Under the pieces are notes generated by a model. It saw only the letters and a list, made by a program, of their open reading frames with translations, was not told the origin of the DNA and made no database searches. From assembly GCA_023390785.1 (NCBI GenBank), contig JAEWCE010000007.1, positions 1 to 10,536 of the forward strand: a stretch of 10,536 nt of DNA, given 5' to 3'. Source of the stretch: Pseudomonadota bacterium (lineage in GTDB: Bacteria > Pseudomonadota > Alphaproteobacteria > Rhizobiales > Devosiaceae). Position 1 is the stretch's first letter. Each line of letters opens with the position of its first letter. Shown one piece after another: positions 4,301-10,536 of this stretch. Both the position numbers and the translations under genes were made by a program.

Positions 4301-6598
4301 ATGAACGCGATCTCCCCAATCACAGCTGAGACTGGTACAAGCATCACCTACCAGGGGCGGTTGGAATTCGTCACCGCCAACAAAATTTACGGCTGGCTGC
4401 ACAACCAGAGCAATCCTGCGGAGGAATGCTGGGTCGACCTCTATGTTGACGGGCGATTCCTCGGCACCCATGCCTGCAATGAGCATCACAAGGCGCTGAC
4501 CGGGCTGCCGGGACGCAACGGCTTTGTCGCCTTCAACACCCCCCTGCCCGCCGGTCTTCCGTCGGTTGATGGCTGCTGCGTGGATGTCAAAATCCACGGC
4601 ACCAAAATATCCATCCCAGGGGCGCCCATCGTCACCAGCCTCTACCGAGCGGTGATCGACACGGCCTTGTCCGGCATGACGCCGGAGCGGCAGGCCTTGT
4701 GCGTGAGCGCGCTTTCAGAGACGATCAACCAGACCAAGCGCGGGCGCGACCGGGTCGAGGACGCACGGCTGCTCCGGCACGCCAGGGGGTTCGAGGCGAG
4801 CGAATTGACGGTCGGCGCCTTCCTGGCCCACCAGCTTTACCGGCTGCAGGAACATCATAACTTCCACCTGCGCTGCGCCGCCGACCTGACCCGCTTCCTG
4901 GTGCAGCACGCCGAGAGCTTCAATCTTGCCGATCACGTCTGGTGCCCGCTGCCGGCCGATGTGACGGCGTACCTCGCCTCAGGCGAAGAGGACGCCGCCG
5001 GCCAGTTCCGCTCCCGCCTGTTGTCGGCCTACCAGGCACAGACAGGCGGAGCGGCCAACAGCGGGGTGGATGCGCTGTGCCAGTTGACCCATTGGATGTT
5101 TGGCAAGGCCCGCCTGCCCAAGGAGGCATTGGCCTCCCGGCATGTGGAGGCGTTGAATGCGCCGGCTGGGATCGACCCTTATGGGCTGATCTCGCGCTTT
5201 TATGCCGGCATGCACGCCCGGGACCCCGATCTGGCCGCAGCGTTCGACCTGCGCGACGAGCGGGCGTTGCTGCCGGTACTGCTAGCGATCTCGCTGTGGC
5301 TGTTGCGCTGGAACCTGGATGATCTGTTCCTGCCACCGGAGGTGAGTGCGCTCCTCGACGCACCGATCCATCATGACGGACAGGTCATGACCGGGCTCGG
5401 CTATTTCTACAGCCGCCTTGGCGTGCCGGGAGCGCAAACTCTAAGCCTGTCATCGCTGCGCCAGCGGCAATGCGCACCGGTGGCGCGCCACTTGGCCCGC
5501 ACGCCGCAGGCGAAGGGCGTCAACCTGTTCGGCTATTTCGACGGCGGCACCGGCATCAGCCGCAATGCCCTGTTCTCCCGCGATATCCTGCAGGATGCCG
5601 GGTTCGGCGTGACAATGCCGATGATGGCGGTGCCCAGCCGCCATCCCGGCGAGGAACTCTACCCGATCAACCTGATCCATTTCGGTCTGCTGGGCGCTCC
5701 GGGCGACATGATCAATCATGGACTGGAGCGCTTTGCCGGGGCGTACAACATCGGCTTCTTCCTGTGGGAAACCAGTGCTCTGCCCCGCTCGGCCCATCTG
5801 GCGCTGGAGATGATGGACGAGCTTTGGACGATGTCGAGCTTCTGCGCCGACACCCTGGCCCGGCATTTCGCCGGCCCCATCCACATCGTGCCCAACTGCG
5901 TCGACGAGCGGGTGTTGAAGGCCAGCGCGGATAAGCGGTCGAAGGCTGAGCCCTTCACCTTCTATTTTTGCTTCGATGCCCGCAGCTGGTACACACGCAA
6001 GAACCCGCTGGCGGCGGCCAGCGCCTTCCAAAAGGCCTTCCCCCGCGAAAGCGGGGTGCGGCTCGTCCTGCGCATCCGCCACCGCCAGACCAGCCGCCGG
6101 AGCGTCGCCGATCTTGCCCACAAGCTGGGGCTCGATCGCCTGGTCGAGGGCGACCCCCGCATCATCCTGCGCGATCGCGAGCTGTCATACGCCGACTCGC
6201 TGGCCGAGATGCGCGCTTGCGACGCCTATGTCTCGCTGCACCGGGCCGAAGGCTTCGGCTACACTATGGTGGAGGCGATGATGATGGGCAAACCGGTGAT
6301 CGCGTCAGCCTATTCGGCCAACCTCGACTATATGAGCGACGAGACCGCCTTTCTGGTCGGCGGTCAGGAGCGCTATCTGGAGTGCGACGAGTATCTCGGC
6401 GTCACCCCCGGCGCCCGCTGGTTCGAGCCGGACATCAGCTCGGCCGCCGAGGCGATGCGGCGGGTGTGGCAGGACCAGGACGAGGCCAGGCGGCGGGCAG
6501 AGGCTGGCACGGCCTTTGTTCGCAGCCGCTTTGCCCGTCCGGTGCTGCAGGAGCTCTATGCCTGCCGGCTCGACAGCATTTTGAAAAGCAGCGCCTGA
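4301..6598 (+). CDS. Large GT4-family glycosyltransferase with N-terminal beta-sandwich-like module
   Basis: The predicted protein (765 aa) probably transfers a sugar from a nucleotide donor onto a growing surface glycan at the cytoplasmic side. Residues ~20-107 form a predicted beta-rich module (GWLHNQSN at 31-38, then DGRFLGTHAC) of the sort often fused to glycosyltransferases. Residues ~110-400 are mostly helical and unassigned. From 406 (GVNLFGYFDGGTGISRNALF) a Rossmann-like GT-B half begins. Residues ~550-760 are a GT4 domain with the EX7E motif (E650 and E658 in HRAEGFGYTMVEAMMMG) and GKPVIAS. No signal peptide or membrane segment is evident. I chose the ATG at 4301, with GGGA 7-8 bases upstream. 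An in-frame ATG at 4268 lies inside a palindrome and adds 11 unconvincing residues. The acceptor and donor sugars cannot be read from sequence. Confidence 0.92.
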   Translation: MNAISPITAETGTSITYQGRLEFVTANKIYGWLHNQSNPAEECWVDLYVDGRFLGTHACNEHHKALTGLPGRNGFVAFNTPLPAGLPSVDGCCVDVKIHGTKISIPGAPIVTSLYRAVIDTALSGMTPERQALCVSALSETINQTKRGRDRVEDARLLRHARGFEASELTVGAFLAHQLYRLQEHHNFHLRCAADLTRFLVQHAESFNLADHVWCPLPADVTAYLASGEEDAAGQFRSRLLSAYQAQTGGAANSGVDALCQLTHWMFGKARLPKEALASRHVEALNAPAGIDPYGLISRFYAGMHARDPDLAAAFDLRDERALLPVLLAISLWLLRWNLDDLFLPPEVSALLDAPIHHDGQVMTGLGYFYSRLGVPGAQTLSLSSLRQRQCAPVARHLARTPQAKGVNLFGYFDGGTGISRNALFSRDILQDAGFGVTMPMMAVPSRHPGEELYPINLIHFGLLGAPGDMINHGLERFAGAYNIGFFLWETSALPRSAHLALEMMDELWTMSSFCADTLARHFAGPIHIVPNCVDERVLKASADKRSKAEPFTFYFCFDARSWYTRKNPLAAASAFQKAFPRESGVRLVLRIRHRQTSRRSVADLAHKLGLDRLVEGDPRIILRDRELSYADSLAEMRACDAYVSLHRAEGFGYTMVEAMMMGKPVIASAYSANLDYMSDETAFLVGGQERYLECDEYLGVTPGARWFEPDISSAAEAMRRVWQDQDEARRRAEAGTAFVRSRFARPVLQELYACRLDSILKSSA

Positions 6599-6723
6599 AC
6601 CATAGGAACAGCTCTGCGACCGCATGCCACGCCGCAAGTCTCCCGCTCGATATGTATCATTCAATTAAAGGTAAAAAATATTAGTATTTTAGCGAGTTTC
6701 TTTCTTCCCTCTTGTCCAACGCG

Positions 6724-6743
6724 GGAGATGGCCTTGCATCTCC
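6724..6743. repeat. Small perfect hairpin in spacer
   Basis: GGAGATG (6724-6730) pairs with CATCTCC (6737-6743) around a 6-base loop. No T-run follows it on the plus strand, so it is not a typical terminator. It lies about 180 bases ahead of the next start codon and may be part of a leader or an operator-like site. Confidence 0.5.
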
Positions 6744-6843
6744 TCCCCACCCAACAGAGCCGCACAAGGTCTCGCCTAGGGTAGATGAATCTATGTTCTA
6801 TAAACGTGTGATGTGGCATTAATTTTTCAACCGCACAGTAAGG

Positions 6844-6873
6844 TTGATTTTGTTTTCGTGCTTTTGGTATATG
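6844..6873 (+). promoter_or_regulatory. Candidate sigma-70-type promoter
   Basis: TTGATT (6844-6849) and TATATG (6868-6873) are separated by 18 bases inside the AT-rich spacer. They lie about 50 bases ahead of the GTG start at 6921. The match to the -35 and -10 consensus is moderate, and AT-rich DNA yields such matches by chance, so this is a suggestion only. Confidence 0.3.
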
Positions 6874-6920
6874 CCGATTAGGGGATTTCCTTATTACTCC
6901 GTCTTGGACTCCCACCTCTG

Positions 6921-9677
6921 GTGAAAGACTCCTATCAGGACGGGAAAACGGGCTGTGGCATCTGGAAGACAGATGGCAAGGCCAGACGTCGCATCTTCCG
7001 GTATGCATCCGACGGGCGGCTGCTTGACCAATGGCATGGGGTGGGGAACACGGGCATGGATGGCGCTCTGAATCTGGTTGGGACCACGGCGGCGGCGCAC
7101 AGCCGGGACGCCGCGGTGCCCACCAGCCTTGAGGATGCGTTCAACGGCTACTGTCTCTTCCTCGGCCGTCACCCGGCCAGCATCGAGGAGGTCACGGCGG
7201 CGATCGGCTGCACGTTTGGCGAATTCCTCGGCCACTACCTGATGCGCGGCGAGTTCCTCAATGGCATCGTCGCCAGCCTCACTGGGACGGCCGTGCTGCC
7301 ACACATCGCCTTGGCCCCGGCTCCGGACGAGGGCTTGAGGCGCTGGGCGCTGGAGCGCCTGCCCCTGTCGGCAGTCGCGCGCGAGCGCCTTGCCACCAGC
7401 CGCTCCTGGCGCTTCTGGCTGCTGACCATCCTGCGCGACGAGGATTTCCGCGCCGGTTTGCCGGGCGCGGTCGCCGAGTGGCTGGCGAACTCCGGCCTGC
7501 AAAACCGGCTGGCGACGCTTGAGCTTGCCCCCACCCGCCGCCTGATCGGTGAGGCCTCGCACAATGGGGCCGGCACCATCATGGGCTGGTGCGCCAATGC
7601 CAGTGATCTCACAGAGCGCGTGGTGCTGGAGCTGCATCTGGGCGAGCGCTTCATCGGCGCTGTGCGTTGCGAGCGCTTTGTCCCCGGTTTGGGCGAGCGC
7701 ATCGGCAGCAGCGGCGATCATGGCTTTGCCTTCGACATCCCCGCCGCCCATGCCGATCTGGTCGCCCGGGGCGCTGTGCTGCGCATCCGCGATGCCCAGT
7801 CCAAGACCCCCTTCGGTTCGGACCTTTACCTCAAGACCAACCTCCCGGCCGCGCTTGATGATCTCGGCCGTGTGCTGGGCGCCCTCCAGTCGATCAAGGA
7901 GACGCTCGCCAGCATCGAACAGCAGCTTCCGGACACGCTCCGGCAGCTCAGCCCGCCGCTGTCGGCCTATGGCGCCTTGAAGGCGCAAGGGCTGCTTGCC
8001 TGCCACCATCCGCTGGACGGGCAAACCGCCGCGGCGGCCGGCCTCACCGTCAACGTGGTTTTGCTGGAAACCGCCCTCGAGCCGGCCGCGCTGCGTCGCC
8101 TGCTCACCTCTCTGGACAGCCAGACGCAGGAGCGCTGGACGCTGACCGTGCTGGCCGATGCCGACGCGCTTGGCGACGAGGTCCGCACGCTGATCAGCCC
8201 GCTGACGGCCGCAGGCCGGGCGGTGATCGCGATGCCGGCCGCCCTGCCGCGCCTGCTGGCCAGCCACGTTCTCGTCACCGCCGCTGCCGCCCATCTGGTG
8301 GTCGGCCGTGCCGGCAGCTTGCGCTTCGACGCGCTGGCGGCTTTCCTGGCGGCGCTGGAGCCGGAAACGGCGACGTCAGCTTCTGTCGCCTACAGCGATC
8401 ATGATGTCTTGCTCGGCGCGCACAGCGGCAAGCCGGCACAGGTGGTTCCAATCTTCAAGCCGGACTTCGATCCGGTGATGCTGCTGGCCTACGACTATGC
8501 CGGGCCGATGGTCCTGGTGACGCCGGAGGCCCTGCTGAAGGCCTGCGCCGTCGCCGATGGGGGACCGCCATCCAGCCTGCACGACCTGATGCTGCGTCTG
8601 TCCGATTGCATTGTGGCCGACGCCATCCGCCACATCCCGTCGATGCTCTACAGCCTGGAGCAGCCCATCGACCTGCGCCGCCCCGATGGGTTGCCGCGGC
8701 TGCTGGAGGGCGAGCCCGAGGCGGTGCGGGGCTGGGCCGAGCGGTGGGGAATGGTGGCCGAGGTGCGGCGGGCGCTGGTGACGAGCGAGGACGAGACCGG
8801 TCGGACGTTGGTCGAGCCGTGTGAGCTCGAGCTTCGTCCGGGAAGATTTCCGGCGGTCAGCGTCATCGTGCCGACCAGGAACTCGCCGGTCCTGCTGCGC
8901 AACTGCCTGGACGCGCTTCTGCGCACCCGTCAGGCCTATCCGGGGCCGCTGCAGATCCTGGTGGTCGACCATCAGAACGAGGATCCCGACAGTGTCGCCC
9001 TGATCACCGCCATGCAGGCCCAGCGCGGCGTCGACGTCATGCCGTACAGAGGGGCCTTCAACTGGGCAATGATGAACAACCTGGCCGCCGAGCAAGCCAG
9101 CGGCGAGGTGCTGGTCTTCCTCAACGACGACACCCTGGCCGCCGACCCCGGCTGGCTCACCCGCGCCGTGGCAACCCTTGCCCTGCCTGATGTCGGCGTG
9201 GTGGGGGCCCGCCTGCTCTATGGCGATGGCAGCATTCAGCACGCCGGCGTGGTCACCAGCTTTGAGCAGGGGGCAGTGCATGAAGCGATCGGCATGCCCG
9301 GCCATGAGGGCGGCTATCTCGGGCGCACTCAGGTGCTGCGCTCCGCCGCCGCCGTCACCGGCGCCTGCCTGATCACACCTCGCGTGGTGTTTGAGGCGGT
9401 CGGTGGCTTCGATGCCAGTTGGCCCGTCAATTGGAACGACATCACCTACTGCCTGGCGGCGCGCAAGGCCGGCTGGCGGGTAGTCTACGACCCGAAGGTT
9501 TGCCTCTATCACCATGAATCGAAGACGCGCGGCTATCTGCTTGGACAGGCCGGCCAGGATGTCTACCAGGCGGAACTGCGCCGGCTGCAGGGCGATTGGG
9601 AGGGGCATCTCATTGATCCCTTCCATAACCCGGCTTTCCATCGCAGGGACCTACCCTTCCTAAGGATGGCGCTGTGA
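6921..9677 (+). CDS. Multi-domain GT2-family glycosyltransferase with tandem GT2-like domains
   Basis: The predicted protein (918 aa) is a probable surface-glycan glycosyltransferase. Residues ~70-117 (FNGYCLFLGR ... GEFLNGIV) resemble the DUF4214-type helical repeat. Residues ~210-300 form a beta-rich module (GWCANASD from 222, GERFIGA) like that of the upstream protein. A coiled coil covers ~312-343. Residues ~365-605 look like a degenerate GT2 domain, keeping YSDHD (491-495) and FKPDFDPVMLLAY. Residues 644-870 are a canonical GT2 domain: VSVIVPTRNSP, LVVDHQ, the metal-binding LNDDT (735-737), GDGSIQHAGV, NDIT (839-842; relatives usually have NDVD) and HHES (864-867). The GTG at 6921 is the first start in the frame, and GC3 is already high (about 70%) just after it. 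The ATG at 7056, with a G-rich Shine-Dalgarno-like sequence, is a credible alternative that trims 45 residues. No membrane helix is evident. Confidence 0.9.
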   Translation: MKDSYQDGKTGCGIWKTDGKARRRIFRYASDGRLLDQWHGVGNTGMDGALNLVGTTAAAHSRDAAVPTSLEDAFNGYCLFLGRHPASIEEVTAAIGCTFGEFLGHYLMRGEFLNGIVASLTGTAVLPHIALAPAPDEGLRRWALERLPLSAVARERLATSRSWRFWLLTILRDEDFRAGLPGAVAEWLANSGLQNRLATLELAPTRRLIGEASHNGAGTIMGWCANASDLTERVVLELHLGERFIGAVRCERFVPGLGERIGSSGDHGFAFDIPAAHADLVARGAVLRIRDAQSKTPFGSDLYLKTNLPAALDDLGRVLGALQSIKETLASIEQQLPDTLRQLSPPLSAYGALKAQGLLACHHPLDGQTAAAAGLTVNVVLLETALEPAALRRLLTSLDSQTQERWTLTVLADADALGDEVRTLISPLTAAGRAVIAMPAALPRLLASHVLVTAAAAHLVVGRAGSLRFDALAAFLAALEPETATSASVAYSDHDVLLGAHSGKPAQVVPIFKPDFDPVMLLAYDYAGPMVLVTPEALLKACAVADGGPPSSLHDLMLRLSDCIVADAIRHIPSMLYSLEQPIDLRRPDGLPRLLEGEPEAVRGWAERWGMVAEVRRALVTSEDETGRTLVEPCELELRPGRFPAVSVIVPTRNSPVLLRNCLDALLRTRQAYPGPLQILVVDHQNEDPDSVALITAMQAQRGVDVMPYRGAFNWAMMNNLAAEQASGEVLVFLNDDTLAADPGWLTRAVATLALPDVGVVGARLLYGDGSIQHAGVVTSFEQGAVHEAIGMPGHEGGYLGRTQVLRSAAAVTGACLITPRVVFEAVGGFDASWPVNWNDITYCLAARKAGWRVVYDPKVCLYHHESKTRGYLLGQAGQDVYQAELRRLQGDWEGHLIDPFHNPAFHRRDLPFLRMAL

Positions 9678-9957
9678 AACAGGCGCTGACAGGAAACATG
9701 CGTGCTTTTGAGGCCTCTGAGCCATTAGGGGTTTCTGCTGCGGGCCAGCTTTGCGTCGGTCTCTTAAACAGCGGGGCGGGGATCCAAGGAGTGCAGAGTA
9801 GGTCATGGTTTTCTTAGGCTCTGAGCAACCGCGCGGGAGGCCGCGTTGAGGCGGTCCCACGACGCTCCCTCACAACCCGAAGCGCCAGTGGCGGCGTGGC
9901 GCGTCTGCGTCGCAGCCCACGAGCTTGATGCCGTAGTCAGCCGAGAGAGACGCGACG
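9678..9957. other. Spacer before galE
   Basis: No credible gene is present in these 280 bases. A modest stem GCGCCA (9882-9887) with TGGCGC (9897-9902) is present. I see no convincing terminator or promoter. The gap suggests that galE may be transcribed separately from the glycosyltransferase gene. Confidence 0.5.
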
Positions 9958-10536
9958 ATGACGACACTGACCGTGCTGGTCACCGGAGGGGCTGGCTTCG
10001 TTGGGAGCCACACGTGCAAGGCGCTGGCCAAGGCCGGCTACATCCCGGTGGTCTATGACGACCTGTCCAATGGCGTGCAGGACGCCGTGCGCTGGGGGCC
10101 GCTCGAGATTGGGGCGCTTGAGGACGAGGCGCGCCTAGCAGCCGTCGTCGTGCAGCACAAGCCTGTCGCCGTCATGCACTTCGCCGCCTTCATTGAGGCG
10201 GGCGAGTCGGTACGCGAGCCGGAGCGCTTCTACCGGAACAACGTGGGTGGCACACTCGCCCTACTCCGGGTAATGCGTGAGGCCGGCGTGGACAAGCTCG
10301 TCTTCTCCTCGACCGCCGCGGTGTACGGCAACCCGGAGGTCACGCCGATCCCCGAGAGCCACCCGCTGCGCCCGGTGAACCCGTACGGCCGCAGCAAGCT
10401 GATGGTCGAGGAGATCCTGGCCGACGTGGCGGCTGCCCACGGGCTTCGCTACGCCGCCCTGCGCTACTTCAACGCCGCCGGCGCCGACCCCGGCGGCGAC
10501 CTGGGCGAGAACCACCAGCCGGAGACGCACCTGATC
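9958..10536 (+). CDS. galE: UDP-glucose 4-epimerase, 3' end beyond window
   Basis: GalE interconverts UDP-glucose and UDP-galactose with bound NAD in the cytoplasm, feeding galactose into surface polysaccharides. The frame is open from the ATG at 9958 to the window edge, giving 193 residues of the usual ~330. It begins MTTLTVLVTGGAGFVGSH, the NAD-binding GxxGxxG fold of extended short-chain dehydrogenases (GGAGFVG at 10-16). Next come YDDLSNG, the HFAAFIEAGESV segment, SSTAAVYG (S117, S118, T119), NPYGRSK with the catalytic Y143 and K147, and LRYFNAAGADP, all typical of GalE. A weak GAGAGA ribosome-binding site lies about 10 bases upstream. It sits 280 bases after the large glycosyltransferase gene on the same strand, fitting a polysaccharide locus. 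A UDP-hexosamine 4-epimerase is possible, because substrate preference is set partly by residues outside the window. Confidence 0.93.
   Translation, partial: MTTLTVLVTGGAGFVGSHTCKALAKAGYIPVVYDDLSNGVQDAVRWGPLEIGALEDEARLAAVVVQHKPVAVMHFAAFIEAGESVREPERFYRNNVGGTLALLRVMREAGVDKLVFSSTAAVYGNPEVTPIPESHPLRPVNPYGRSKLMVEEILADVAAAHGLRYAALRYFNAAGADPGGDLGENHQPETHLI

Larger units (their letters stand above)
6599..6920. other. AT-rich spacer between the two glycosyltransferase genes
   Basis: No credible gene is present. Base composition drops sharply in AT content terms relative to both neighbours, becoming AT-rich from about 6650 to 6900. It holds a small AT-only hairpin AAAATA (6675-6680) with TATTTT (6685-6690), a stem GGAGATG (6724-6730) with CATCTCC (6737-6743), and a candidate promoter near 6844-6873. 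No clear intrinsic terminator follows the upstream gene. The size and composition suggest that the second glycosyltransferase gene has its own promoter rather than being strictly cotranscribed. Confidence 0.6.

Noticed and set aside
3936..4319. Minus-strand open frame (127 codons) across the hairpin region
   Set aside because: It runs through all the palindromes and into both neighbouring genes, and the translation has no recognisable domain. A very small gene here cannot be excluded but is not supported.
5450..6121. Minus-strand open frame (223 codons) inside the first glycosyltransferase gene
   Set aside because: It is antisense to the GT4 region, has low-complexity composition and no recognisable motif.
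4026..7009. Shared 9-mer GTATGCATC at 4026-4034 and 7001-7009 as a regulatory repeat
   Set aside because: The second copy is inside coding sequence and the match does not extend. Chance is sufficient.
6894..8294. Long minus-strand open frame (466 codons) opposite the second glycosyltransferase gene
   Set aside because: It lies antisense to a gene with clear domain motifs. GC-rich coding DNA with strong third-position bias commonly leaves the opposite strand open, and the translation is rich in Gln, Arg and Gly without recognisable motifs.
8376..9641. Long minus-strand open frame (421 codons)
   Set aside because: It is antisense to the conserved GT2 domain and is a shadow for the same reason. 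It has no family motif and no ribosome-binding site of note.
9660..9860. Small minus-strand open frame (66 codons) in the spacer before galE
   Set aside because: It overlaps the end of the glycosyltransferase gene, shows no motif and has no convincing ribosome-binding site.

Overview
The window is GC-rich and looks like an accessory, surface-polysaccharide region of a Gram-negative bacterium. Insertion sequence families common in alphaproteobacteria (IS110/IS1111, IS5/IS427-like, ISL3), together with large multi-domain glycosyltransferases, suggest a Rhodospirillales or Azospirillum-type genome. That assignment is inference from family resemblance and composition only.

Left part (1 to about 3960): a pile-up of insertion sequences. 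A minus-strand IS110/IS1111-type transposase gene (1231 to 205) is broken by two frameshifts. An unusually perfect 18-bp inverted repeat follows its stop codon. Next to it is an IS5-family (IS427-like) element on the plus strand. Its transposase has a nonsense codon and a frameshift at an A3G6 run, and it is split in two by an ISL3-family element (about 1846-3694). The ISL3 element carries an intact 541-aa DDE transposase, long terminal inverted repeats with paired 21-bp-spaced sub-repeats, and a 6-bp flanking duplication (GGCACG). Taking out the insert restores the IS5 reading frame exactly.

Middle (3949-4300): a gene-free, AT-richer stretch of about 350 bp full of small perfect hairpins. 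Three of them abut end to end (3972-4036). Another is a longer stem with alternative pairings (4084-4142), and a further one is terminator-like (4209-4226). This stretch leads into the first glycosyltransferase and is the least explained part of the window.

Right part (4301-10536): two large glycosyltransferase genes and a partial epimerase gene, all on the plus strand. The first (765 aa) has an N-terminal beta-sandwich-like module, a large unassigned middle and a C-terminal GT4 domain. The second (918 aa) has an N-terminal helical module, a related beta-sandwich-like module, a coiled coil, a degenerate GT2-like domain and a well-conserved GT2 domain. The two are separated by an AT-rich spacer of about 320 bp with a candidate promoter. 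After a 280-bp gap comes galE (UDP-glucose 4-epimerase), which runs off the right edge. The probable joint role is to supply UDP-galactose and to add sugars in capsule, O-antigen, exopolysaccharide or glycoprotein synthesis. The IS pile-up lies on the left flank of this locus.
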